Below, piece after piece: positions 8,645 through 17,322 of a stretch of 37,225 bases of DNA. The notes under the pieces are model-generated. The model saw only the letters and a program-made list of their open reading frames with translations. It was not told the origin of the DNA and made no database searches. Made by a program: the position numbers and the translations under genes. Each line of letters begins with the position of its first letter. The stretch's first letter is position 1. The stretch comes from Pseudomonadota bacterium (GTDB lineage: Bacteria > Desulfobacterota > Desulfobulbia > Desulfobulbales > Desulfocapsaceae), in NCBI GenBank assembly GCA_018821785.1, contig JAHJLI010000314.1:1-37225 (forward strand), in the 5' to 3' direction.

Positions 8645-9510
8645 ACGGCTTCTGGTACAAGCTCCTTGTCCGCGGCGCGAACCTGTGTGGCCCCTGGTTG
8701 TTTACCCTCGTCTCCCGGCTTATTGCGACCGTCTTTTTTATATTTTCTCGGCGAGTTTCGGAAAGTCGTCGTTTCTATGCCGCCCTCTATCCAGAGAAGG
8801 GCAGACTCTATCACCTGTGGTGCACTTTTAACCAATACCAGAATTTTACCACCATCCATCTCGACAGATTCCTTGCCGGTCATGCTACACCGGCGACCTT
8901 TATCTCTGAGGGTTTGGAAAAACTGGAGGAAATGATTGGCCATCAAGGCTGTATTCTTCTTATGTCCCATTTAGGTAACTGGGAAATGGCGGCAACGCTC
9001 CTTAAAATGCAAAGAGAAGATCTCCAGCTTCTTCTTTATATGGGCGTGAAGGAAAAAGAAGGAGTCGAACGCCTGCAAAAAGATGATCTGCGCCGATCAG
9101 GAGTAGCCATTATTGGTGTAGACCACGCGGACAATTCACCATTTTCAGCGGTCGCCGCACTTCGCGTTTTGCGATCGGGAGGCTTAGTGTCCATGGCCGG
9201 GGATATCGTCTGGCGAAATGATCAACGTCAAGTGCGCGTAACCTTCCTTGGCCACGATGCCTATCTCCCTGAAGCCCCTTTTATTTTTGCCTTGCTATCC
9301 GGCGCTCCGATTTTCGTCTTTTTCGCATTCCGTATTGGTAAAAATAAATATCAGGTACCCCTTTCCGGTCCATTGTTTATTCAATCCAAATGCCGGGCGG
9401 ACAGACAGGGAGCCATCGCCTCCGCCGCCCAGCAATATGCCGATCTTTTAGAAAAGGCCCTCCGCCAACACCCATTCGAATGGTATCACTTTGATCGCTT
9501 TATCCAATGA
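8641..9510 (+). CDS. LpxL/HtrB-like lysophospholipid acyltransferase
   Basis: This 289-residue membrane-associated acyltransferase belongs to the lipid A late-acyltransferase family. The HX4E catalytic motif is SHLGNWE, with His110 and Glu115. A hydrophobic N-terminal segment near residues 20-40 should anchor it to the inner membrane. AGDIVWRNDQRQVRVTFLG matches the second conserved block. In aryl polyene clusters this family is thought to attach the polyene to a membrane lipid. The gene is translationally coupled to GT2-1 and closes the first block of tightly packed genes (2274-9510). A 150-nt spacer follows. Confidence 0.88.
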   Translation: MNGFWYKLLVRGANLCGPWLFTLVSRLIATVFFIFSRRVSESRRFYAALYPEKGRLYHLWCTFNQYQNFTTIHLDRFLAGHATPATFISEGLEKLEEMIGHQGCILLMSHLGNWEMAATLLKMQREDLQLLLYMGVKEKEGVERLQKDDLRRSGVAIIGVDHADNSPFSAVAALRVLRSGGLVSMAGDIVWRNDQRQVRVTFLGHDAYLPEAPFIFALLSGAPIFVFFAFRIGKNKYQVPLSGPLFIQSKCRADRQGAIASAAQQYADLLEKALRQHPFEWYHFDRFIQ

Positions 9511-9535
9511 ACAGCTTTACCTAAAACTAATTGCA

Positions 9536-9581
9536 GGTAGGCCTACCCGGCAGTTCAATAATTCCTTTTGCAATTGCAAAA
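9536..9581. promoter_or_regulatory. Two perfect palindromes upstream of ACP-2
   Basis: GGTAGGCCTACC (9536-9547) and TTTTGCAATTGCAAAA (9566-9581) are both perfect palindromes, spaced 18 nt apart in the 150-nt gap before ACP-2. They could be operators for dimeric regulators controlling the second gene block. The first could instead be part of a weak terminator for the upstream block, though no T-run follows it directly. No -10/-35 pair is assigned. Confidence 0.4.
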
Positions 9582-9660
9582 AACTGTGTAGTATCCGACT
9601 CAACTTACCGCCCGGTCGGTCAAACAAAAAATAACTATCTAACTGATTTTTAAATAAAAT

Positions 9661-9921
9661 ATGACAAGAGACGACATTCAAGATAAAATACTGGCGATTC
9701 TCACCGAAGACTTTGAATTTGAAAAGCCTGGCCTGGACGACAACCTCCGGGACGACCACGGTTTTGACAGTATTGATGCCATTGAGCTTCTCGGAAAAAT
9801 TGAACTGACCATCCTGGACTTCTCCCTCACCCGTGAGGAAAAGGAAAAAGCCATGGGCATTAGGACAATCAACGACATAGTCGCCTATATTGAAGATATA
9901 AAACACTCTCGAAGCAAATAG
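9661..9921 (+). CDS. Acyl carrier protein (ACP-2)
   Basis: This 86-residue acidic protein carries the phosphopantetheinylation motif GFDSIDAIEL with Ser37. An insertion-like region near residues 56-66 (SLTREEKEKAM) before the last helix resembles ACPs paired with KS proteins in aryl polyene clusters. It sits 13 nt upstream of a ketosynthase, so the two probably work as a pair. The start is ATG 9661, after an AT-rich leader without an obvious Shine-Dalgarno sequence. Confidence 0.92.
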   Translation: MTRDDIQDKILAILTEDFEFEKPGLDDNLRDDHGFDSIDAIELLGKIELTILDFSLTREEKEKAMGIRTINDIVAYIEDIKHSRSK

Positions 9922-9934
9922 GTGCCCATCGACC

Positions 9935-11179
9935 ATGAAACGACGCGTTGTCATCACTGCCTGTTCCGCCATTACTCCTATCGGTTACGACAAAGACACG
10001 ATCATCGAAAATCTGAGGCAGGGCCGATCTGGAGTTAAGCCGCTGCGGGATGACGGCTTGCTGACTCGACATATTCACTCAAGAGTCTTCGGAACCGTTG
10101 ATTACCCCATTGATTACGGCTTCAAACGACATTTTACCAAAACCATGGGACCTGTGGCCTATTATGCCTGTAAGGTTGCCAAAGATGTATTGGAAAGATC
10201 CGGACTCAGCCAGGACTTTATCACCTCCGGACGTCTTGGTGTCGCCTTCGGCTCAACACATGGGAGTCCAACCGTCCAGCGGGAGATTTATAAAACTTTT
10301 TTTAACGACATCGATTCAAAATTTTCTTCCATCGGAGCCGTTGATTATCTCCGCTCTATGGTGCATACCACAGCAGTGAACATTACCAGGATGTTTGGCA
10401 TAACCGGACGAGTCATTGCGTCTTCGACAGCCTGCACTACCAGCAGTCAATCCATTGGCTATGGCTATGAAATGGTCAAATACGGTATGCAGGATGCGAT
10501 GATCTGCGGTGGAGCCGATGAGTACGACACCACCACCGTTGCGGTCTTCGACAACCTCCTTGCCTGTTCCGTTAATTATAACGCTGCACCACACTGTACC
10601 CCCCGTCCCTTTGATACCAATCGTGACGGCTTGGTTGTTGGGGAAGGCGGAGGAGCGATACTTCTCGAAGAATATGAGTCCGCCAAAAAACGAGGGGCTG
10701 AAATTCTTGGGGAAATCATTGGTTTTGCCTGCAACAACAACGGCGGCGACCTCATCCTGCCAAACCTCGATGGGATTACCGCAACCTTACGGCTCGCCCT
10801 GAAAGATGCTGAAATCACCCCATATGATGTCGACTTTATCAGTGCCCACGCCACTGCAACAAAAATGGGCGATGTGATCGAAGCTCAGGCTATTGCCGCC
10901 GTTTATGGCGATAGACCGCTTGTTACCGGCCTGAAAAGCTACATGGGCCATACCATGGGAACATGTGGAGTAATCGAGCTGATTTTAACCACTTACATGA
11001 TGGAACAGGGGTTTATCGCCCCGACTCTCAACCTGGAAAATGTTGATGAACGCTGCAACATGTTGCGCCACACCCGTGAAATTACCGAATCCAACACTAA
11101 AATAGCTGCCATTCAGAATTTTGCCTTTGGTGGCGTTAATACCTGTCTGCTGGTAAAAAGTGCCAATGAAGTGCATTAA
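9935..11179 (+). CDS. Beta-ketoacyl-ACP synthase, FabF type (KS-2)
   Basis: This 414-residue condensing enzyme has a complete triad: Cys167 in SSTACTTSS, His305 in SAHATATKMGD and His339 in YMGHTMG. The C-terminal NFAFGGVNTCLLV replaces the usual SFGFGG loop, a mild variation. It should catalyse decarboxylative Claisen condensation of malonyl-ACP with the acyl chain. An AGGTG lies upstream of the ATG. Together with ACP-2 it opens the second gene block. Whether it does priming, elongation or a dedicated later step cannot be read from the sequence. Confidence 0.92.
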   Translation: MKRRVVITACSAITPIGYDKDTIIENLRQGRSGVKPLRDDGLLTRHIHSRVFGTVDYPIDYGFKRHFTKTMGPVAYYACKVAKDVLERSGLSQDFITSGRLGVAFGSTHGSPTVQREIYKTFFNDIDSKFSSIGAVDYLRSMVHTTAVNITRMFGITGRVIASSTACTTSSQSIGYGYEMVKYGMQDAMICGGADEYDTTTVAVFDNLLACSVNYNAAPHCTPRPFDTNRDGLVVGEGGGAILLEEYESAKKRGAEILGEIIGFACNNNGGDLILPNLDGITATLRLALKDAEITPYDVDFISAHATATKMGDVIEAQAIAAVYGDRPLVTGLKSYMGHTMGTCGVIELILTTYMMEQGFIAPTLNLENVDERCNMLRHTREITESNTKIAAIQNFAFGGVNTCLLVKSANEVH

Positions 11180-11206
11180 TTCATTGCAAACATTATACGT
11201 AGAAAG

Positions 11207-12001
11207 ATGGTTACAGAGAGACAAGCTTCCGATCACATCCCTCCTCAACGTTTCACCGATAAAGTTCTTGACAGTGCAGTAACGCTTATCTGCTGGACCT
11301 GGTTCATCTTTGGTTTTTTGTTTTTCTTTTCCTGGGCATATCTTGCTGCCGCTCTGTTTGTGAAAAATCCGGAAGTTCAATTTCAACGTTTGAACTTTTA
11401 TTTTTTTAGGGTATTTTTTCGCGTTGTCCGCACCATTGCCCCTCGTCAAAAAATCGAAATCGATGACAGGATAGCCGCCATACAATCTTCGGTAGTGGTC
11501 TGCAACCACCTATCATATCTTGATCCTTTGTTATTGATTGCCCTGTTCCCGCGACAAAAAACAATTGTCAAACCTCGTTTCTTCGGCACACCGATCTTTG
11601 GCTGGATGTTAAAAAAATCGGGATATCTCCCCGCCTCAAGTGAAGGGCGATTTTCCCGCCTGATGATAGAACAGATGGAAACGATGGGGTCGTACCTAGG
11701 AGCAGGAGGCAATCTTTTCATCTTCCCGGAAGGAACCAGAAGCAGAGACGGAAAAATCGGCAACCTGAACCAGGGGGCGATGAAAATTGCCCGTATGTGC
11801 AAGTCACCTCTTTATGTCCTGCAACTCCGCAATACCGACAAACTCTTCACTCCCGGCAAGTTTCTTTTTAATTCCAGAATACCCAATACCATGCACATTA
11901 AAATACTTGATCATATCGAACCGGACTATCAAAACGCTCCTCCCTCAACGACTGAACTTGAGCAGCAGGTGCGTCAAGCATTCACTGACAATCAGATATA
12001 G
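11207..12001 (+). CDS. PlsC-like 1-acyl-glycerol-3-phosphate acyltransferase family protein
   Basis: This 264-residue protein has the HX4D motif NHLSYLD (His101, Asp106) and FPEGTR at residues 173-178, the two signatures of glycerolipid acyltransferases. A strongly hydrophobic helix near residues 25-60 precedes the catalytic domain and should anchor it in the inner membrane. It is a second acyltransferase besides the LpxL-like one, and probably transfers the pathway's acyl chain to a glycerol-type acceptor. AGAAAG lies directly before the ATG. Acceptor and donor (ACP, CoA or acyl-phosphate) are unknown. Confidence 0.88.
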   Translation: MVTERQASDHIPPQRFTDKVLDSAVTLICWTWFIFGFLFFFSWAYLAAALFVKNPEVQFQRLNFYFFRVFFRVVRTIAPRQKIEIDDRIAAIQSSVVVCNHLSYLDPLLLIALFPRQKTIVKPRFFGTPIFGWMLKKSGYLPASSEGRFSRLMIEQMETMGSYLGAGGNLFIFPEGTRSRDGKIGNLNQGAMKIARMCKSPLYVLQLRNTDKLFTPGKFLFNSRIPNTMHIKILDHIEPDYQNAPPSTTELEQQVRQAFTDNQI

Positions 12002-12072
12002 AAATACCTTAAAGAATTAAACCACAGGACAAGAGAGGATTGAATCGAAACTCTTAGGGAGTATTCATAGGA

Positions 12073-13107
12073 ATGCAGATATATAATCTTGAATATACAG
12101 AACAGGAAATCCGTGAAGCTGTTGCAGCGGACAGACTGCTTTCGATGGAGATAGAATTTAGCCGGATCTGCAATTTTCGTTGTTCGTACTGCTATGTTGA
12201 TGAAAAGGTGGAGTGCGGCAATGAACTTTCCAGGGATGAAATAAAGGACGTCATTCTGCAGGCTAAAGAACTGGGGGCAAGAAAAATCATCATCTTAGGG
12301 GGAGAACCGTCAATATATCCACATCTTGTCGAAATGCTCAGGTTTCTTGGCAAAGAAAAGCTTAAAATAGAAATGTTTACCAATGGTTCCGGAATTAATA
12401 GGGAAGTCGCATCCGTTCTGGCCGAGCAAAAGGTGCGCATTGCCTTAAAAATGAATTCGAGAGACGAGATCACCCAGGATGTTCTGGCTGGAAAAAATGG
12501 CGCATACCAAATAATTAACAAAGCACTGATAACCCTCAGAGAGGCCGGCTATCCATCGAAAGAACTGTTTCTGGCAATAAGCACAGTGATCTGTCAACAA
12601 AACATAAAAGAATTACCGGCGCTGTGGCAGTGGTTGCGGGAAGAAAATATCGAACCGTTTTTTGAAGTTATCACACCCCAGGCAAACGCCCTTGCCAACA
12701 CTTGGCTTGGCGTCAACCCTCAAAACTTGAAAGAGCTGTTCGAAAAACTCTCAAAAATCGACCAGGAAATGTTTGGCCGCAACTGGGATCCTCAGCCACC
12801 GCTGGTTGGCAACAAGTGTATGCGTCATCAGGTCTCCTGTTTAGTGACGGCAACCGGTGAGGTCATGCCCTGTGTCGGGGTTACTATTACCCTTGGGAAT
12901 GTTTGCAACAAAAAGCTTGCTCATATTCTGAAAAACAGTGAGATAATCAACAATCTCAAAAATTACCGGGCGACGATTAAGGGGCAGTGCAGCAGTTGTG
13001 AAAAAGCGGCCGAGTGCTACGGCTGTCGTGGAGCAGCGTACCAACTCACTGGAGATTATCTCGCCTCTGACCCCACTTGCTGGCGCAATTCTATCGATCA
13101 TTGCTAA
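12073..13107 (+). CDS. Radical-SAM protein with SPASM-like C-terminus (rSAM-2)
   Basis: This 344-residue protein has Cys33, Cys37 and Cys40 in CNFRCSYC for the SAM-binding [4Fe-4S] cluster, and a LGGEPS SAM-contact motif. The C-terminal ~90 residues are cysteine-rich: NKCMRHQVSC, MPCVGV, a CSSC pair, then CYGCRGAAY and a late Cys. This is the layout of a SPASM or twitch domain carrying auxiliary Fe-S clusters. SPASM proteins usually modify peptides, but related ones act on other substrates. No precursor peptide is visible nearby, so a role on the acyl chain or head group is more likely here. It stands between the PlsC-like gene and a 296-nt gap. Confidence 0.85.
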   Translation: MQIYNLEYTEQEIREAVAADRLLSMEIEFSRICNFRCSYCYVDEKVECGNELSRDEIKDVILQAKELGARKIIILGGEPSIYPHLVEMLRFLGKEKLKIEMFTNGSGINREVASVLAEQKVRIALKMNSRDEITQDVLAGKNGAYQIINKALITLREAGYPSKELFLAISTVICQQNIKELPALWQWLREENIEPFFEVITPQANALANTWLGVNPQNLKELFEKLSKIDQEMFGRNWDPQPPLVGNKCMRHQVSCLVTATGEVMPCVGVTITLGNVCNKKLAHILKNSEIINNLKNYRATIKGQCSSCEKAAECYGCRGAAYQLTGDYLASDPTCWRNSIDHC

Positions 13108-13403
13108 TAAGAAAATATACTTGTAAAAAATTTGGAAGATGTTAAAATTGCGAGGCTTGTATTGAGAAAAACCTTTTCATGTCAATACATTGCAACTCCT
13201 GAAGCTAATTATAGGAAATAAGTCTGTAAAAATATTTTTTACCGGCAAACGTAGCCCACTATTCCTGACTGCGTTTTAACAGGAAAAGGTGCTTTCTGGG
13301 GCTGCTTCCCTGTTGTGTATTTCCAGCCCAAGTGGTATACGTTTGTTCCCCTGCCGACATGGCGGGAATACCGGCACCGGCACACCTGTTGAATGAATAA
13401 AAG
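13108..13403. promoter_or_regulatory. Intergenic gap with inverted repeats
   Basis: This 296-nt non-coding gap separates the SPASM gene from the third block. GTATTGA (13159-13165) pairs with TCAATAC (13182-13188) as a 7-bp inverted repeat around a 16-nt AT-rich spacer. GGGCTG and CAGCCC form a second possible stem near 13301-13340. An in-frame TAA at 13398 shows the next gene cannot extend into this region. An internal promoter or partial terminator is likely but not demonstrated. Confidence 0.4.
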
Positions 13404-13721
13404 ATGGAAGTACCCGAGAACACCACGTCAGTAATAACTGAAAACAATTCTCCCTGGTTTTCCGGTCACTTTCCAAACAATCCGATTCTACCTGGGATTG
13501 CTCAGTTGAAAATGGTTGTTGATGTTATTACAAAACTAGGAGCAGACAACGTTTGCTTGACTGGCTTAAGCAGGGTTAAATTCAGAAAAATAGTTCGACC
13601 CGGCGAACAACTCGATATTCAAGTCACACGCAGCAATACGGAGAATCACTATACATTCAGGATTACCAGCGGGAACGAAGATGTTTGTTCCGGCAAAATG
13701 TTTTTCACTCAAAACAAATAA
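13404..13721 (+). CDS. FabZ-like hotdog protein with altered catalytic residue
   Basis: This 105-residue single-hotdog protein contains FSGHFPNNPILPGIAQLK, clearly the FabZ active-site loop GHFPxxPxxPG with its His. FabZ has a Glu soon after (LQVEAMAQ), whereas this protein has Lys at the aligned position (AQLKMVV). It may be an inactive partner, a dehydratase using another acid, or a specialised isomerase. The length is shorter than FabZ (about 145), as in aryl polyene single-domain dehydratases. The start is fixed by the in-frame TAA at 13398. It is followed 10 nt later by ACP-3. Confidence 0.8.
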   Translation: MEVPENTTSVITENNSPWFSGHFPNNPILPGIAQLKMVVDVITKLGADNVCLTGLSRVKFRKIVRPGEQLDIQVTRSNTENHYTFRITSGNEDVCSGKMFFTQNK

Positions 13722-13731
13722 CTATAAATTC

Positions 13732-13998
13732 ATGAGTAACGATATCAACCAGACCATCACTCGAATCTCAGAAATCATCATCAATGAACTCAAGCTTGAA
13801 GATGTCACCCCTGAAACCTTTAACCCAGACCTTGACTTGATTGATGAGGTGGGAGTCGACTCCATGGACTTGGCGACCGTTGCCTTGGTTCTCCGGGATG
13901 AATACGGCATCAGGATTGACGAGGATGATTATCCCAAACTGACGTCTGTGCGCATCATCGCCCAGTACATCATCAACAAACTTGGCGACAAAGAGTAG
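13732..13998 (+). CDS. Acyl carrier protein (ACP-3)
   Basis: This 88-residue ACP has the phosphopantetheine motif GVDSMDLATV with Ser44. A longer reading frame from 13681 would overlap the hotdog gene and adds residues without ACP character, so ATG 13732 is preferred. The stop codon directly abuts the start of rSAM-3 (TAG then ATG). This suggests the carrier delivers its acyl chain to the two radical-SAM enzymes that follow. Confidence 0.9.
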   Translation: MSNDINQTITRISEIIINELKLEDVTPETFNPDLDLIDEVGVDSMDLATVALVLRDEYGIRIDEDDYPKLTSVRIIAQYIINKLGDKE

Positions 13999-15054
13999 AT
14001 GTCCGCCCAACAGCAGCAATACAAATTCTCTGATATCATTGCAGATCCGCTCATCAGAGAGCGTTGGGAAAAGGTTCGCCGTTATTTTTTTCTGCGGGAA
14101 TCAACCTATGACATGAGCAACCGCTGTAATATTCGCTGCGAAGGTTGTTACTATTTCACTGGTGAGAAACAGTTCGCCCCCGAAAATACCGACGAAGATG
14201 CTTGGCTACAGCTGTTGCAATCGGAAAAAGAGCGCGGCATAACCTTTGCGGTCCTGGCAGGTGCCGAACCGTCGCTGGTTCCGCACCTGTGTGCGATATG
14301 CTACCAGGTGATTCCGCTTGGAGCTATAGCCACCAACGGTCTAAAAGCTATACCGCGAGAAATAGACTACCGCATTCACATCTCGGCCTGGGGCAACGAT
14401 ACAACCAGTCAAACCATCCGCCGGGCCCCGAATATGCTTGCGCGGCAGATGGCAAATTACAAAGATGACCCGAGGGCGGTTTTCGTCTACACCTTCACGC
14501 CCGGAAACATCGATGAAGCGATGGAAGTTACCAGACTCCTCGCCGATAATGGTCAACACATTACCTTCAACATGTTCTCGGCTCCGGTCGGCTACCAGGG
14601 CCATCTCCGCCATACCCCGGAAACCTTAAGAAAGACCCGTGGGATGATGAGCGAACTGCTCTCGGAATATCCAAAAACTGTACTCTTTTCAACATACAAC
14701 ATCGTTGCCCATACCGAAGAACTTGGCTTGCATGATCTTTTTTCCTGTTCTTATCCACGTATGAACCCGTCAACGGACATCGGCCTTGGCAGATCTTTCA
14801 GGCAATATCGCACCGACCTTCAATGGGATCGCGATGCAGCCTGTTGCGTCCCAGACACCGATTGCCATGACTGCCGACACTATGCCGCTGGCAGTGCCGT
14901 CGTCACTGCCAGAATGTACAGACATGCCACGGATCCAGTGACATTCTCTGCCTGGCTTGACTATGTAGATACCTATCTTGCCGTCTGGGTCAGAGGATAC
15001 GATAAAGGGCTGAACCTCTGCAACACCTTTATCAGTCCACCCCCAACCAACTAG
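13999..15054 (+). CDS. Radical-SAM protein, tandem paralog 1 (rSAM-3)
   Basis: This 351-residue protein has the cluster-binding Cys43, Cys47 and Cys50 in CNIRCEGC. The SAM-contact GGE motif is changed to AGAEPS. A C-terminal cysteine group, Cys282-Cys283, Cys289 and Cys292, could bind an extra Fe-S cluster. It is paralogous to the next gene, sharing DxxNRCNxRCxGC, ATNGL near the middle and the CC-x5/6-C-x2-C tail. The start abuts the ACP-3 stop. I do not recognise a characterised relative. A role in modifying an ACP-bound chain is inferred from the neighbours. Confidence 0.83.
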   Translation: MSAQQQQYKFSDIIADPLIRERWEKVRRYFFLRESTYDMSNRCNIRCEGCYYFTGEKQFAPENTDEDAWLQLLQSEKERGITFAVLAGAEPSLVPHLCAICYQVIPLGAIATNGLKAIPREIDYRIHISAWGNDTTSQTIRRAPNMLARQMANYKDDPRAVFVYTFTPGNIDEAMEVTRLLADNGQHITFNMFSAPVGYQGHLRHTPETLRKTRGMMSELLSEYPKTVLFSTYNIVAHTEELGLHDLFSCSYPRMNPSTDIGLGRSFRQYRTDLQWDRDAACCVPDTDCHDCRHYAAGSAVVTARMYRHATDPVTFSAWLDYVDTYLAVWVRGYDKGLNLCNTFISPPPTN

Positions 15055-15061
15055 CATAATT

Positions 15062-16060
15062 ATGAAAACTGTCAGTTCCCTCCTGGATGAACACTGGTAC
15101 GAGCGATATAAGAACATCTCAAGGCTCAATATCCGCAGTTCAATATATGATGTGACCAACCGTTGCAATTTGCGCTGCAAAGGTTGCTTCTTTTTTTCCT
15201 CCGGCGAACATGAAGTGGCAGCCGAGGAAAACGACATGGGCAAATGGCGTGAGTTTGTCAAAAAGGAAATGGACCGCGGAGTCAACTTGGCTATCCTCAT
15301 CGGCGGCGAACCGACTCTCTGCCTTGACCGGGTAGAAGCCTTTTACAAAAAGCTCCCGACCTTCTGTGCCACCAACGGCCTGATTAAAGTTCCCCGGGAT
15401 CGCTTTCCCGATATGATGGTAGGCATTTCCTTATGGGGTGATGCCGAAGACGAAACGATCCTCCGGGGCAAGGACACCTTCAAGATAAGCAGTGCTAACT
15501 ACGAAGGCGACCCGCACGCCTACTACCTCTACACCATTACCCCGAAACAGCTCGGTAAAACGGACAAAATCATCCGCAAGATCAAAGATGTAGGCCTCAA
15601 GGTACACATGCAGCTTTTGTCCAATGATGAAAAGGTCGACGGGTTTTCATGGCACCCGGACGAACTGATCGCGGTGCGGGCGGAGATGGACGGCATGCTC
15701 GATGCCTACCCGGAAACGGTGATTTCCTCCAAGTACTACCACGAAGTTATCACCACCGGAAAAATGCTTGATCGATCCTTTGGCTGGATGGAATGCCCCT
15801 CGGTTACGGAACCCCTCGACAAAAGGAATCCTCGGCCCAAAAGGTTGATAAGTTTCATACGCTGGTCGTCAGAATTACAAACGATGCACCGCTGCTGCAC
15901 CTCGGAAACCCGCGACTGTTCCACCTGTAAGGATGGTGCCGCCCATATGAGTTGGGTCATGGTCAACAAGCGGGCACATATCAAAACGACCAAGGACCTC
16001 CAGAACTGGATCGAAGTCTACGAGATGTTTGCCAAATTGTATCAATTTATTCCCTGGTAA
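15062..16060 (+). CDS. Radical-SAM protein, tandem paralog 2 (rSAM-4)
   Basis: This 332-residue protein has Cys35, Cys39 and Cys42 in CNLRCKGC and an intact GGEPT motif. The tail cysteines Cys278-Cys279, Cys286 and Cys289 mirror those of rSAM-3. The two proteins align along most of their length (for example DVTNRCN against DMSNRCN, and the shared TNGL), which points to tandem duplication and divergence. Only 7 nt separate them. The pair may act sequentially or as a heterodimer on the same substrate. The reaction is unknown. Confidence 0.83.
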   Translation: MKTVSSLLDEHWYERYKNISRLNIRSSIYDVTNRCNLRCKGCFFFSSGEHEVAAEENDMGKWREFVKKEMDRGVNLAILIGGEPTLCLDRVEAFYKKLPTFCATNGLIKVPRDRFPDMMVGISLWGDAEDETILRGKDTFKISSANYEGDPHAYYLYTITPKQLGKTDKIIRKIKDVGLKVHMQLLSNDEKVDGFSWHPDELIAVRAEMDGMLDAYPETVISSKYYHEVITTGKMLDRSFGWMECPSVTEPLDKRNPRPKRLISFIRWSSELQTMHRCCTSETRDCSTCKDGAAHMSWVMVNKRAHIKTTKDLQNWIEVYEMFAKLYQFIPW

Positions 16061-16062
16061 TC

Positions 16063-17313
16063 ATGGGGGGAAAAGATGCGGTCATAGTTGGCTATGATGC
16101 CATTTCTCCCCTGGGAAGTAATCTGCTAGAGCAGTGGCAAAAAGCCCTCGAAGGCAAAAGCGGCATTGGTCCGCTGACCCGCTTCCCTCTCCCCGTCGGT
16201 TTTCCTGTGCACATTGCCGGACAGGTGCCGGACATCGACCATGAAAAATATCCTTTCCTCACCGCAAGGCATCAGGCGGCCTGGAGTTCGCCGGTCTTCA
16301 AATATTCCCTGCTCACGGTTGCCAGGGCCCTTGAACGTAGCCGGCTGGAGATAACACCCGGGATTGCCGCCCGAACAGCAGTAACCTACAGTTCGGCCAT
16401 AGGTGGTCTTGACGCTGTCCTCTCAGCCGACAGAAGGTTGCAAGCCGAGAACAAACTTCCTCACCCCTACACAAATCCCAACTCCTGTATTAATATGATC
16501 GGGGGCAAGATAGCCATTGAAACCGGGGCCCGAGGTCCGATCACCTCAACCATCACCGCCTGTGCCACCGGTCTCACTTCGATGCTCATCGGCTCAATGT
16601 TTCTCGCCCAGGATAGGGCTGATGTTGCCATCTGCGGGGCCGTTGATTTTGCCTTGGTTGAACCGATTGTCGCTGGTTTCTATACCATGAACGGAGTGTA
16701 TTCTCCAAAAGACGGCCGGGAAAACGATCCGCCGGAGATGGCCAGCAGACCTTTTTCTCTTGATAGGCGCGGTTTTGTCATCTCCGAAGGTGCGGGTGCG
16801 GTGATCCTTACCACCCGAGAATTTGCCGAAACCCACGGCTTACATTATTCCGCCGAACTGGCCGGCTGGAGCATGACCTCGGACGCCCATCATTTTGTCG
16901 CACCCTATCTTGAAACCATCAAACAGTGTATGCAGAATGCCCTGACCGACGCCTCTCTTCGCCCCCGGGACATAGCGGCAATCAACGCCCATGCGGCATC
17001 CACCAAGGTTGGCGACAAAACTGAATATGAGGCTATAAAGGCAATTTTTGGCGACACGCTGCCGCCTGTAAGCGCCAATAAATCCCTCATCGGTCATGCC
17101 ATGGGCGCATCCAGTGTTATTGAGACCATCTTTGCCCTGCAGGGTCAGGAGGAGAGTGTTCTGCCCCCCACCATCAATTACACGCCTGATCCGGAAATCG
17201 ATATCGACTGTGTAATAGAGGGGAAACGTTCCCTTGATCAGGAATTTTTTCTGAAAAATTCCTTTGGCTTTGGTGGTTGTAATGCCTGCGCCGTTTTTAA
17301 AAAATCAGCTTAA
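16063..17313 (+). CDS. Beta-ketoacyl-ACP synthase (KS-3)
   Basis: This 416-residue condensing enzyme has Cys167 in TITACATG, His310 in NAHAASTKVGD and His345 in LIGHAMG. The C-terminus NSFGFGGCNAC is typical. The longer frame from a TTG at 15952 runs through the end of rSAM-4 and is rejected; ATG 16063 begins MGGKDAVIVGYD. It is followed 9 nt later by another ketosynthase of similar size, with which it could form a heterodimer. Both keep a full triad, so neither is a classical chain-length factor. Confidence 0.92.
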   Translation: MGGKDAVIVGYDAISPLGSNLLEQWQKALEGKSGIGPLTRFPLPVGFPVHIAGQVPDIDHEKYPFLTARHQAAWSSPVFKYSLLTVARALERSRLEITPGIAARTAVTYSSAIGGLDAVLSADRRLQAENKLPHPYTNPNSCINMIGGKIAIETGARGPITSTITACATGLTSMLIGSMFLAQDRADVAICGAVDFALVEPIVAGFYTMNGVYSPKDGRENDPPEMASRPFSLDRRGFVISEGAGAVILTTREFAETHGLHYSAELAGWSMTSDAHHFVAPYLETIKQCMQNALTDASLRPRDIAAINAHAASTKVGDKTEYEAIKAIFGDTLPPVSANKSLIGHAMGASSVIETIFALQGQEESVLPPTINYTPDPEIDIDCVIEGKRSLDQEFFLKNSFGFGGCNACAVFKKSA

Positions 17314-17322
17314 ACTCCAACT

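Noticed and set aside
13259..13476. Two overlapping short minus-strand ORFs in the 13.1-13.4 kb gap
   Set aside because: They overlap each other and the start of the hotdog gene, have no recognisable domain and no visible ribosome site.
15952..16062. N-terminal extension of KS-3 from a TTG
   Set aside because: It lies inside rSAM-4, and the KS fold begins at ATG 16063.
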